Shown one piece after another: positions 1 to 7,528 of a DNA stretch of 64,000 nt; position 1 is the first letter of the stretch, and each line of letters begins with the position of its first letter. The translations under genes and the position numbers were made by a program. Under the pieces are notes generated by a model, which saw only the letters and a program-made list of their open reading frames with translations, was not told the origin of the DNA and did not search any database. The stretch covers positions 3,162,001 through 3,226,000 of the forward strand of contig NZ_CP043178.1 of assembly GCF_014217545.1 (NCBI RefSeq), read 5' to 3'. The stretch is from Pseudarthrobacter sp. NBSH8. Lineage in GTDB: Bacteria > Actinomycetota > Actinomycetes > Actinomycetales > Micrococcaceae.

Positions 1-1289
1 GCACGTTTGGCCGTACTCGCTGCGCGCTGCAGGCGTTTGGCGGCCTTGGCCACCAGCTTCCCTGCCGCCTTACGGGCCGGGGCTGCACCTTCGGGCCGGA
101 CCGGCGGGTGGTCACGGAAGGCTTCCAGGTCATCCAGGAGCCGGAAGTACCGTTCGGAAAGCAGTGCCTTCTGGAGTTTCCGGTAGCCCTTGTTCAATCT
201 GTTGCCGAGTTCATCGTCCAGCCGGCCCTTCACTGCCGAGGCCAGCCCGGGCGGCAGTTCGGCCGTGTGCCCGCGGAGGCGAGCCAGCATCACTTCAGCG
301 TCGCGGGGCGACCCCAGCACGCTGCCGAGCCATTTCAGTTCGTCCCTAAGGCGCCGCCCGGCCACGGGACTGTAGAGCCGGCGGTACGCTGCGAGCGCGG
401 AACGGGCCCGGCGGGTGGCCGAACGCAGATCGTGCACAGCCTCCGGTTCCTCCCGGCGGACGCCGGGATCAAGCGCCAGGATTTCGCGGATCTGCGCACC
501 CAGGTAGGCGGTCAGGAGATCCGACACAGGCCCCTTCTTGCCAGGACTTGTTGGCCCGTCAGCGGCGCCCGGCTCCCCGGCAGGCAGCGCCAGGACTTTA
601 GCCAGCTTGGAGCCGTGTTTCGCCGGGCGCGCTCCGGCGGCGGCCAGGATTTCCGCCGCGGCCGGGAACAGGTCAGGGCTCCCGTGCACCAGCTCGAGTT
701 CCCATTCGCGCCACTGCCGTGTGCGGGTATCGCGGTCAGGCTGTGCTTCCCCGTCGGGCTCTGCCGCGCCGAGCAACTCTGCGCTCACGCGGTCATCGGC
801 CAGGTCCGCTAGGTGGACTCCGTCCGCGCCGTACAACGGATAGGTGGTGCGCCGGGTTTCGAGCCGGACCACCGGGGCGGCATCCTCGCCGCGGAGGTAT
901 GCCAGCACGTGCGCCAACAGGCTGTCGGGAACGACGCCGGGCTGGCCCAGCGGGGCGTGCAGCTCGCGGCGCCGCCGGGGTTCGGAGCCGGAGACGCCGG
1001 ACGCGCCACCGGCCCGGTCGCCGGACCGGGCACCGGAGCGGGCGCCGGACCGGGCGCCCTCCGCGGTCAGTTTCAAATGCCAGCCGGCGTCGACTCCGCC
1101 GGTGCGGCGGCGAAGGGTAATGTCGCGGGCGGCGAGCGTATGGCCTGCTGTATCGAAGTACACCGCTTCCAGGGTGTCCACGTGTGGCTCCCCCATGCGG
1201 GCCACCCCGGGGATGTCCGCGAGCGCCGGCACCTCGGCGTCCGGGCCGACGTCGTACTTCTTTTCGACCTCAACTGCCTGCGAAGCCAT
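1..1289 (-). CDS. CYTH and CHAD domain-containing protein (3' end outside window)
   Basis: The reading frame is open from ATG at 1289 to the window edge, so the C-terminus is missing. A GGAAGGAC ribosome site lies about 9 bases before the ATG. The N-terminus has the CYTH signature (VEVEKKYDV near residues 6-14), followed by the acidic and basic strands of the triphosphate tunnel fold. A short low-complexity run of repeated GARS/SGARSG units lies near residues 80-95. The second half is a CHAD domain, helical and rich in conserved His and Arg (VHDLRSATRRARSAL, LRDELKWLGSVLGSPRDAEV). CYTH domains bind or hydrolyse triphosphorylated substrates and CHAD domains bind polyphosphate, so a polyphosphate-related role is likely but not proven. 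It is transcribed away from the MFS gene at 1457. Confidence 0.9.
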   Translation of the reverse strand, partial: MASQAVEVEKKYDVGPDAEVPALADIPGVARMGEPHVDTLEAVYFDTAGHTLAARDITLRRRTGGVDAGWHLKLTAEGARSGARSGARSGDRAGGASGVSGSEPRRRRELHAPLGQPGVVPDSLLAHVLAYLRGEDAAPVVRLETRRTTYPLYGADGVHLADLADDRVSAELLGAAEPDGEAQPDRDTRTRQWREWELELVHGSPDLFPAAAEILAAAGARPAKHGSKLAKVLALPAGEPGAADGPTSPGKKGPVSDLLTAYLGAQIREILALDPGVRREEPEAVHDLRSATRRARSALAAYRRLYSPVAGRRLRDELKWLGSVLGSPRDAEVMLARLRGHTAELPPGLASAVKGRLDDELGNRLNKGYRKLQKALLSERYFRLLDDLEAFRDHPPVRPEGAAPARKAAGKLVAKAAKRLQRAASTAKR

Positions 1290-1421
1290 GACCGGCCGTC
1301 CTTCCACAATGATGGGCGCAAGATCCAGCTGGACAAGTTCTCACGAGCCCGGGACGGAACTCTTGTGGCCCGAGTCTATGCCCGCATCATTAATAGCCGG
1401 GAGAGGTTGGCCACAGAACCC

Positions 1422-1455
1422 TAGACATCAAACGTCTAACGTCTAACGTTAAAGA
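1422..1455. promoter_or_regulatory. Candidate GntR operator/promoter upstream of the MFS gene
   Basis: The bases just before the MFS start contain TAGAC-N7-GTCTA (1422-1438) running into two direct copies of GTCTAAC (1434-1440 and 1441-1447) and a closing GTTA. Such dense dyad and direct symmetry next to a transporter that is co-transcribed with its own GntR regulator suggests the binding site of that regulator. The exact site is an inference. Confidence 0.4.
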
Positions 1456-1456
1456 C

Positions 1457-2680
1457 ATGACTGTAGCCCCTTCCGGTACCCCGACGCTGTCCGACGCGCC
1501 GCCCAAGCCGCGTACCGCCGTCGTCTTCGGCGTCATTGCGCTGGTGCTTATTGGGCTGAACCTGCGCGCGGGGATTGCGGCGGCGTCGGCCCTCCTCCAC
1601 GATTTTCAGCAAGTCCTTGGCTACGGGCCGCTGGTGGCAGCGATCATCCCGTCCATCCCCACGCTCTGTTTTGCGGTGGCGGGGGCCGCGACGTCATGGC
1701 TGACCGGACGGCTGGGCGTCGAGAAGGCAATCCTGCTGGCGCTCGGATTCCTGGCCGCCGGGCTGCTGCTCCGGGGGATCCCGGCAACCGGCATGCTGGT
1801 GGCGGGCACCGTGGTGGGGATGTCCGGGCTGGCGGTCTGCAATGTGGCCATGCCGTCGTTCATCCGCGAGCACTTTGCCAACCGCACTTCAGCGATGACC
1901 GCGCTCTACACCGTCACCATGACCACCGGAGCCACAGTCACCGCGGTCGCCGTCGTCCCGCTGGCGTTGGCGCTTGGCTCACCGTCCGCCGCACTCGGCA
2001 CCATCGGATTCCTTGCCGTGGCCGCCTTCCTGGGCTTCCTGCCCGTTGTTCTGCATGCGCACCGCAACAGCGTCCGGAACACTGCTGCCCGCATCTCCCC
2101 GTGGCCACTGCTCCGCACCCGGAAGGGCCAGCTTCTCACCGCCCTCTTCGCACTCCAGGCGCTGCTCGCGTACTCGCTCATCAGCTGGTTCCCGTCGATG
2201 TTGATCAACATGGGCATCAGCTCCGCTGACAGCGGCCTGATGTACGGGCTCATGCAGCTGGTGTCCGTACCGGCCGGCATGGTGCTGCTCGCCATCGGCT
2301 CGCGGCCCCGGATGCTCCGGCCGGCGCTGTACCTGGTCAGCACCACCATGGTGGCCGGCCTGGCATCGCTGATGTTCCTGCCGGTGAGCCTGGCCGTCAT
2401 CCCCACCGTCCTGCTTGGCTTCGGCCTGGGAATTTTCCCGCTGGTGATGGTGATGATCAGCCGGAGCGGGACGAGCACCGCCGAGACCACTGCCCTGTCC
2501 ACGCTGGCGCAGTCCACCGGCTACCTGCTGGCCACGGCCGGCCCCTTCGGTGCAGGCCTGCTGTTCAGCGGTACTGGCGGCTGGACGCTTCCCCTCGCAC
2601 TGCTGCTGGGCCTCGCAGTGGTCCAAGTGGTGGTTGCACACCTCATCTCCCGCACCCCCTTGTCCGGCCTGAAGAAGTAG
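1457..2680 (+). CDS. MFS transporter, CynX/NimT (cyanate/nitroimidazole-type) family
   Basis: The 407-residue protein has about twelve hydrophobic segments. Its first helix region carries the LIGLNLRAGIAAASALL motif typical of the CynX/NimT branch of the major facilitator superfamily, where the conserved N-x-R lies early in the protein. The substrate cannot be read from sequence; family members move cyanate, small organic anions or drugs. The start is the ATG right after the GTCTAAC repeats. The GntR gene begins 6 bases after the stop, so the two form an operon and the regulator probably controls the exporter. Confidence 0.85.
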   Translation: MTVAPSGTPTLSDAPPKPRTAVVFGVIALVLIGLNLRAGIAAASALLHDFQQVLGYGPLVAAIIPSIPTLCFAVAGAATSWLTGRLGVEKAILLALGFLAAGLLLRGIPATGMLVAGTVVGMSGLAVCNVAMPSFIREHFANRTSAMTALYTVTMTTGATVTAVAVVPLALALGSPSAALGTIGFLAVAAFLGFLPVVLHAHRNSVRNTAARISPWPLLRTRKGQLLTALFALQALLAYSLISWFPSMLINMGISSADSGLMYGLMQLVSVPAGMVLLAIGSRPRMLRPALYLVSTTMVAGLASLMFLPVSLAVIPTVLLGFGLGIFPLVMVMISRSGTSTAETTALSTLAQSTGYLLATAGPFGAGLLFSGTGGWTLPLALLLGLAVVQVVVAHLISRTPLSGLKK

Positions 2681-2686
2681 GACGCC

Positions 2687-3367
2687 ATGACCCTGAGCAC
2701 CTCACACCGCCAGCCCCTCGCCGACGAGGTCACCGCCAAACTCCGGCAGATGGTCCACTCCGGCGAATGGACCCTGGACCAGCGCATCCCGTCCGAGCCG
2801 GAGCTGATGCAGGGCCTGGGCGTCTCGCGCGGCACTTTGCGCGAAGCCATCAAAGCCCTGGCGCATAGCGGGATGCTGGAGGTCCGCCGCGGCGACGGCA
2901 CCTACGTCCGCGCCACCAGCGAGATGTCCGGCGCCGCCCGACGGATGTACCAGGACCACACGGACGAACACATCCTCGAGGTCAGGCTCGGCCTGGACAC
3001 GCAGGCGGCGCGCCTCGCGGCCCGGAATGCAACGGCCGACGACGTCACTGCCCTGCGTGCCGTGCTCGCCACCCGGGAAGTCGCCTGGACCGCTGGTGAC
3101 TTCGAGGGGTGGGCCCGCGCGGACTGGGACTTCCACGTGCGCGTTGCCAAGGCCTCCGGGAACCCGCTGCTGCATGAGCTCTACGTCAGTTTCGGCGACG
3201 TGTTCCACCAGGACCTACTCAAACAGCAGCGCAAGGGCAGGCTGGACGGTCTCACAAAGGAAGGCCATGGTGCCGTGGTGGACGCCATCGAGGCCCACGA
3301 CGCCGATTCCGCGGTGGCCAGCGTCAACCAGAACCTGAACACCTGCGCGGAGTGGCTGCGGGCGTAG
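2687..3367 (+). CDS. FadR-type GntR family transcriptional regulator
   Basis: The 226-residue protein has an N-terminal winged helix (residues about 8-75; PLADEVTAKLRQMV, IPSEPELMQGLGVSRGTLREA and the wing VRRGDGTYV). It is followed by an all-helical FCD ligand-binding domain with EVRLGLDTQAARLAA and metal-ligand-like residues in DWDFHVRVAKASGN. It follows the MFS gene by 6 bases, so it most likely regulates that gene and itself in response to a small carboxylate-like ligand. The ligand is unknown. Confidence 0.9.
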   Translation: MTLSTSHRQPLADEVTAKLRQMVHSGEWTLDQRIPSEPELMQGLGVSRGTLREAIKALAHSGMLEVRRGDGTYVRATSEMSGAARRMYQDHTDEHILEVRLGLDTQAARLAARNATADDVTALRAVLATREVAWTAGDFEGWARADWDFHVRVAKASGNPLLHELYVSFGDVFHQDLLKQQRKGRLDGLTKEGHGAVVDAIEAHDADSAVASVNQNLNTCAEWLRA

Positions 3368-3422
3368 GTCCTCCCGTTCGACTTCGACGCGGCCAGTTTC
3401 GACGCGCAAAGCTAATTTCGAG

Positions 3423-3474
3423 GCGCAAAATGGCTGGCGCACGGGGAATATCGAGAGCGCCAGCCTTTTTGCGC
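3423..3474. terminator. Bidirectional hairpin after the GntR gene
   Basis: The arms GCGCAAAATGGCTGGCGC (3423-3440) and GCGCCAGCCTTTTTGCGC (3457-3474) pair almost perfectly. On the plus strand the GC stem is followed by TTTTT, as in a rho-independent terminator for the MFS-gntR operon. On the minus strand an ATTTT run follows the same stem. Confidence 0.7.
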
Positions 3475-3495
3475 GTCGCCAGCCAATGTGCATAG

Positions 3496-3541
3496 CGCCC
3501 GACGGCGGTCCGGCACCTGGGTGCCGAACCGCCGTCGGGCG
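3496..3541. terminator. Perfect GC-rich hairpin between convergent genes
   Basis: CGCCCGACGGCGGT and ACCGCCGTCGGGCG pair, with an inner CGGCACC/GGTGCCG stem and a 2-base loop. It lies just past the stop of the minus-strand gene at 3568, so it may end that transcript. There is no T-run, so ordinary intrinsic termination is uncertain. Confidence 0.5.
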
Positions 3542-3567
3542 TTACCGCGTCTAAGTGCTGCTGCCGG

Positions 3568-4104
3568 TCAGGGGCGGAGGCCCTGGAACACGTTCTTAGG
3601 CCGCTGCATCTCACCATGCTTGGCACCGAGGATAATCACGGCACCGGCGAAAGCAGGAATGGCCCACTGCAGCATTTTGAGCTGCTGCTGCGCCGACTTC
3701 AGCTCATCGGAGGCCCCCGCCCTGGGCTCCGTGGCCCCCTCGCCGCCCTGGTCCGCGAGCTGGTCCACCTTCTTACCGAGGATCCCGGCGTAAAGTGTCA
3801 CGGCGGCGCCGGCCACGGTCACCGCCGTCTTGATTACGGTGTCCCGAGCAACGCCGTCCTGCTTCGCGATGCGGTCCTTGTTCTCAAAGGCAATGGCGAG
3901 GTCAGCCAGCAAATGCGAGGCGAAAGCCGCAGTCTGGACCGGCGCCCACTTCATCCAGCCTGCGCTGGAGAGCCGGGTCCGTTCGGCCGGGTCCTTGGCA
4001 TCCGCGGCCGCACCGTTCAATCCGATGGCGCCCATGAGTGAACCGCCGAACCAAGCCGCGGCCGTCAGGTCGTGGACGGAGCGGGCAACAAGATTTCCTG
4101 CCAT
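3568..4104 (-). CDS. Small multi-pass membrane protein of unknown function
   Basis: I place the start at ATG 4104 (MAGNLVARSVHD), with AAGGAAG about 8 bases upstream, rather than at earlier in-frame codons. This gives 178 residues. There are about four hydrophobic stretches (near residues 15-35, 60-80, 95-115 and 150-170), with a charged loop before the last one. I do not recognise a named family. The gene is convergent with gntR, separated by two hairpins, and diverges from the gene at 4253. Confidence 0.7.
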   Translation of the reverse strand: MAGNLVARSVHDLTAAAWFGGSLMGAIGLNGAAADAKDPAERTRLSSAGWMKWAPVQTAAFASHLLADLAIAFENKDRIAKQDGVARDTVIKTAVTVAGAAVTLYAGILGKKVDQLADQGGEGATEPRAGASDELKSAQQQLKMLQWAIPAFAGAVIILGAKHGEMQRPKNVFQGLRP

Positions 4105-4252
4105 GATGTGCTTCCTTACGTTGAGCTGGTTCTGAGGTGCCGCCGGTGCGGTTCTCACTGGTCCATGAAGATCATGCTCACGCCATCGTAAGCACACTTA
4201 CTAATATTACGGAACCCCGTCTTCAACAGCGGATACGCGTAACATCGTGGCC

Positions 4253-4540
4253 ATGGAAACAGCGACCTTGTTCGGGTGGGCATTTGGCGACCCCGCCCGG
4301 GAAAATAATGGCGCATACGTGTCGGGCCTCGAGCATGAAGCGTTGCAGAACGCCACCGCGACGGCCAGGGCCAAGGGGGTCACCGTGGTCAACGGTTCTG
4401 AGGTCTTCACCGCACTGAGTGCCAATGACAGCCTCGTGGAACTCGATCATTCTCCAGGCAAGCTGGTGGTCCGCTGTACCGTGCACGTAACCGGACCAGG
4501 CGCAGGAAAACTGCACGCCGAAGGACCGATGAACGGCTAA
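4253..4540 (+). CDS. Hypothetical protein, 95 residues
   Basis: The start is ATG 4253 (METATLFGWAF); GTG 4247 in the same frame is the alternative. The protein is soluble, with no membrane segment or signal peptide, and has alternating hydrophobic strands (VTVVNGSEVFTAL, KLVVRCTVHV). I do not recognise a family. The downstream DUF1206 gene starts 3 bases after the stop, so the two are probably co-transcribed. Confidence 0.6.
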   Translation: METATLFGWAFGDPARENNGAYVSGLEHEALQNATATARAKGVTVVNGSEVFTALSANDSLVELDHSPGKLVVRCTVHVTGPGAGKLHAEGPMNG

Positions 4541-4542
4541 CG

Positions 4543-5370
4543 ATGGCAGACGGGGAATCCAGCATCAGCGAAGCGGCAGACGCTGTCGAGGAAGCGTCGG
4601 ATACCAAGGCGCTGGACATTGTGGCTCGCTCCGGATTTGCCGTGATGGCCCTGTTGCACATCATCGTTGGCGCGATTTCCGTCGCCATAGCCTTCGGGCA
4701 GCCGGGTCAGGCAGAAGCCACCGGGGCCATCGAGCAGTTGGGGGCCAACCCGTGGGGACCAGCCGTGCTGTGGTCGTGCGTGGTGGGCTGCACCGGGCTG
4801 GCGGCGTGGCAGCTGAGCGAAGCCACGCTCCGATCGCGGCATCTGCCCCGGAAGCAGCGGCTGGGAAAGCTTGTCTCCTCCGGATTTTTGGCAGTTGCTT
4901 ACGGAAGCGTGGGGCTCAGCTTCGCCGGGTTCGCGGTGGGCGTGCGCGGAGATTCCGGAGACACCACACGCGATTTCAGCACCGCAGTCCTTAAAACCCC
5001 ACTCGGACTGCCTCTGCTGGTGGCGGTGGGCCTGACCGTCATGGGCGTGGGCGTCTACTTTGTGGTGAAGGGGCTGCGGCGCGGATTCAAACCGGAACTC
5101 TTCCGCTTCGAGGGCACCCGCCGCGGCAGGCTGATCGACTCCCTCGGCGTCGCCGGGCACGTGGCCAAGGGAATCGCCCTGAACCTGGCCGGTCTGCTGT
5201 TCGTGATCGCCGCGGCAAAGCATAGTCCCGAAGAGTCCACCGGCTTGGACGGCAGCCTGAAGGCACTCCGGGACCATATGTTCGGCCCGTACCTGCTCGT
5301 CGCGATTGGGGCGGGCTTCATCTGCTACGGCCTGTTCGCGCTGGTCCGGGCCCGGTTCGGCAGGATGTAG
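4543..5370 (+). CDS. DUF1206 domain-containing membrane protein
   Basis: The 275-residue protein has three similar two-helix units, typical of DUF1206: ARSGFAVMALLHIIVGAIS, SGFLAVAYGSVGLSFAGFAV and GVAGHVAKGIALNLAGLLF each begin a unit with an amphipathic turn. The family is common in actinobacteria and has no established function. The start codon is 2 bases after the preceding stop. A SRPBCC gene follows after 21 bases in the same direction. Confidence 0.85.
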   Translation: MADGESSISEAADAVEEASDTKALDIVARSGFAVMALLHIIVGAISVAIAFGQPGQAEATGAIEQLGANPWGPAVLWSCVVGCTGLAAWQLSEATLRSRHLPRKQRLGKLVSSGFLAVAYGSVGLSFAGFAVGVRGDSGDTTRDFSTAVLKTPLGLPLLVAVGLTVMGVGVYFVVKGLRRGFKPELFRFEGTRRGRLIDSLGVAGHVAKGIALNLAGLLFVIAAAKHSPEESTGLDGSLKALRDHMFGPYLLVAIGAGFICYGLFALVRARFGRM

Positions 5371-5391
5371 CCACCAAGGGAAGGGAAGCTA

Positions 5392-5832
5392 ATGTCAACC
5401 GTGAGCCAACTGTTCAACTCCACGGCCGACGACGTCTGGAAAGTGATCGCCGACGGCTGGCTCTACTCGGGCTGGGTGGTGGGCGCCTCCCGCATCCGGG
5501 CCGTCGACGCGCAGTGGCCCGGGGCCGGCTCCCGGCTGCACCACTCCGTGGGCGCCTGGCCACTGGTGATCAATGACAGCACCGGTGTGGCCGCCGTTGA
5601 ACCCGGCCGCTCCCTGGAGCTAGTGGCGCGTGGCTGGCCGCTGGGTGAAGCCAGAGTGGTGATCACACTGGAGGATCTGGGCACGCAATGCCGGGTTTCC
5701 ATCGCCGAGGACGCCATCCGTGGACCGGGCAAGATTGTCCCCAAAGTGCTGCGCGACGCACTGATCGGCGCCCGGAACCGCGAAACCCTCAGCCGGCTGG
5801 AACTCATGGCGGCCGGAGCGGCGGGACGTTAA
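5392..5832 (+). CDS. SRPBCC (START/polyketide-cyclase-like) family protein
   Basis: The 146-residue protein has the helix-grip arrangement: a start helix (SQLFNSTADDVWKVI), the W-x-x-G region (YSGWVVGASRIRAVD), several strands (GSRLHHSVGAWP, SLELVARGWPLGEARVVITLE) and a long C-terminal helix. Such proteins bind hydrophobic ligands, and no specific ligand can be inferred. It starts 21 bases after the DUF1206 gene and probably belongs to that operon. Confidence 0.8.
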   Translation: MSTVSQLFNSTADDVWKVIADGWLYSGWVVGASRIRAVDAQWPGAGSRLHHSVGAWPLVINDSTGVAAVEPGRSLELVARGWPLGEARVVITLEDLGTQCRVSIAEDAIRGPGKIVPKVLRDALIGARNRETLSRLELMAAGAAGR

Positions 5833-5838
5833 AGCAAC

Positions 5839-5899
5839 GGGGCCCACGCCCGCAGGGTTCCCTGGCCGAGCTTGCGAGGCTAGGGCGCGGGTGGGGAGG
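5839..5899. repeat. Dispersed repeat element, copy 1 (second copy at 62553-62612)
   Basis: The segment containing CGCAGGGTTCCCTGGCCGAG, CTTGCGAGG and GCGGGTGGGGAG matches 62553-62612 almost base for base. Here it is intergenic, directly after the SRPBCC stop. The second copy lies inside the coding region of the E2 gene. Confidence 0.75.
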
Positions 5900-5901
5900 A
5901 C

Positions 5902-5943
5902 CACTTCGCGCCCATCCCAGTGGGAATTTATGGGCGCGAAGTG
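5902..5943. repeat. Intergenic palindrome between convergent genes
   Basis: The arms CACTTCGCGCCCAT (5902-5915) and ATGGGCGCGAAGTG (5930-5943) pair perfectly over 14 bases, and ACCCCGCGTTGG follows. The second arm plus this tail gives TGACCCCGCGTTG, which also occurs at 37864. It may act as a bidirectional terminator between the SRPBCC gene and the FprA-like gene. Confidence 0.7.
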
Positions 5944-5962
5944 ACCCCGCGTTGGTTGTGTC

Positions 5963-7429
5963 CTAGACGTTGGCGGCTACGCCATCGCGGGAGATGGCAA
6001 CCATGTCCTCGCGCGGCACCACCTTGATGCGCTCGCGCTTGACCTCAACGCCGTGGGATCCGCCGGCCTCCGTGGCTGCGGCACCAAGCGCGAGCTCGTG
6101 CGCGTCAAGCGCCAGCCAGCCTTCCCAGCTGGTGAACTTCACGCCGCGGGCATCGAGGAGTTCGACGACGGCCTCTGCGTCGGGAACAGCGGCGACCGGA
6201 AGGTTTTCGCGGTCTTCCAGCAGATGCGTCACGGTCTCGAGGGCGTCGCCCTTGGTGTGGCCGATGAGGCCCACCGGTCCGCGCTTGATCCAGCCCGTGG
6301 CGTAGATGCCAGGCACGTGCGTGCCGGCGGCGTCCAGGACGCGGCCGCCGTCGTTGGGTACCACGCCCTTCTTGTGGTCGAACTCGATCTCCGGCAGCGC
6401 CGAACCGAAGTAGCCGATCGAGCGGTAGACGGCCTGGACGGGGTAGTCCACGAAGTCGCCGGTGCCGCGCGCGTTGCCCGTGCCGTCCAGCTCGGTGCGC
6501 TCGAACTTCATGCCGGTAACCTTGCCCGGCGTCGCGGCGTCGTCGTAAATTTCAACGGGGCTGTGCAGGAAGTGCAGGTGCAGGCGGCGCGAAGCGGTCA
6601 GCTCGGAGAGGTCCTCGGGCTGCTCGGCGATCCAGTTGGTGAGCGTACCCACCATGGTCTTGGTCTGGTTGTTGCTCTGGATCTGGCGGTCCGATTCCTC
6701 GTCGAACTCGAAATCCTCGGCGTAGAGGATGATGTCCACGTCCTTGGAGTGGCTGAGCTCGCGGAGTTCCAGCGGGGTGAACTTCACCTGGGCCGGGCCG
6801 CGGCGGCCGAAGACGTGCACGTCCGTGACGGGCGAGTCCTTCAGCCCGGCATACACGTTGTCCGGGATTTCGGAGACCAGCAGGTCATCGGCGTGCTTGG
6901 ACAGCATCCGGGCCACGTCCAGGGCCACGTTGCCGTTGCCGATCACCGCGATCTCCGTGGCGTCCAGCGGCCATTCGCGGGAAACGTCGGGGTGGCCGTC
7001 GTACCAGGAGACGAAATCTGCGCCGCCGTAGGAGCCATCCAGCTCGATGCCCGGGATGTTCAGGTCCGCGTCCTTGATGGCGCCGGTGGCGAAGATGACG
7101 GCGTCGTAGTGCGTGCGGAGATCCTCGATGGAAATGTCCGTGCCATAGTCCACGTTGCCGAAGAAGCGGATGTCGCCGCGGTCCAGGACCTTGTGCAGGG
7201 CGTTGACGATGCCCTTGATGCGCGGGTGGTCCGGGGCGACGCCGTAGCGGATCAGGCCGTAGGGTGCCGGGTAGCGGTCAAAGAGGTCGATGCTCACGGT
7301 CAGCGCGCCGCTCTTGACGGCTTCGCTCTTGGTGAGGATGTCCGCGGCGTAGACGCCGGCCGGGCCGGAGCCCACGACGGCAACGCGCAGCGGACGTTCG
7401 GCAGATCCTACGGAGGTGCTTGATGACAC
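5963..7429 (-). CDS. fprA: FprA-type ferredoxin-NADP+ reductase
   Basis: The product transfers electrons between NADPH and ferredoxin through FAD. I chose GTG 7429 (MSSSTSVGSAERP) because AAAAGGAA lies just upstream; this gives 488 residues. The FAD-binding motif VVGSGPAGVYAA is near residue 16, followed by FDRYPAPYGLIRYGVAPDH, which is diagnostic of the adrenodoxin-reductase/FprA family. The NADP-binding motif is VIGNGNVALDVAR, and GWIKRGPVGLIGHTKGDA marks the C-terminal FAD contact. It is somewhat longer than the usual 450-460 residues. It lies downstream of siroheme synthase on the same strand and close to the sulfite reductase operon, so a role in feeding electrons to sulfite reductase is a reasonable inference. 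Confidence 0.9.
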   Translation of the reverse strand: MSSSTSVGSAERPLRVAVVGSGPAGVYAADILTKSEAVKSGALTVSIDLFDRYPAPYGLIRYGVAPDHPRIKGIVNALHKVLDRGDIRFFGNVDYGTDISIEDLRTHYDAVIFATGAIKDADLNIPGIELDGSYGGADFVSWYDGHPDVSREWPLDATEIAVIGNGNVALDVARMLSKHADDLLVSEIPDNVYAGLKDSPVTDVHVFGRRGPAQVKFTPLELRELSHSKDVDIILYAEDFEFDEESDRQIQSNNQTKTMVGTLTNWIAEQPEDLSELTASRRLHLHFLHSPVEIYDDAATPGKVTGMKFERTELDGTGNARGTGDFVDYPVQAVYRSIGYFGSALPEIEFDHKKGVVPNDGGRVLDAAGTHVPGIYATGWIKRGPVGLIGHTKGDALETVTHLLEDRENLPVAAVPDAEAVVELLDARGVKFTSWEGWLALDAHELALGAAATEAGGSHGVEVKRERIKVVPREDMVAISRDGVAANV

Positions 7430-7456
7430 GGCTGTGTTCCTTTTGTTCGTTCCGGC

Positions 7457-7520
7457 CCAACTAGGTAGCACTATCTGTCGTTTTGCGGGCTCATAACGAC
7501 AGTTGGTGCTACCTAGTTGG
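7457..7520. repeat. Long intergenic palindrome
   Basis: The outer arms CCAACTAGGTAGCA (7457-7470) and TGCTACCTAGTTGG (7507-7520) pair perfectly, and an inner pair TGTCGTT/AACGACA (7476-7482 and 7495-7501) pairs inside them. It separates siroheme synthase from the FprA-like gene, and both are on the minus strand. It could reduce read-through between them. Confidence 0.75.
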
Positions 7521-7528
7521 GAGGGTGG

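Noticed and set aside
813..1424. Plus-strand frame over the CYTH/CHAD gene
   Set aside because: Low-complexity Arg/Gly/Ala translation and no ribosome site; it is a shadow of the minus-strand gene.
6053..7423. Long open frame on the plus strand opposite the FprA-like gene
   Set aside because: It is an antisense shadow of a high-GC gene; it has no family motif, while the minus strand encodes a clear reductase.
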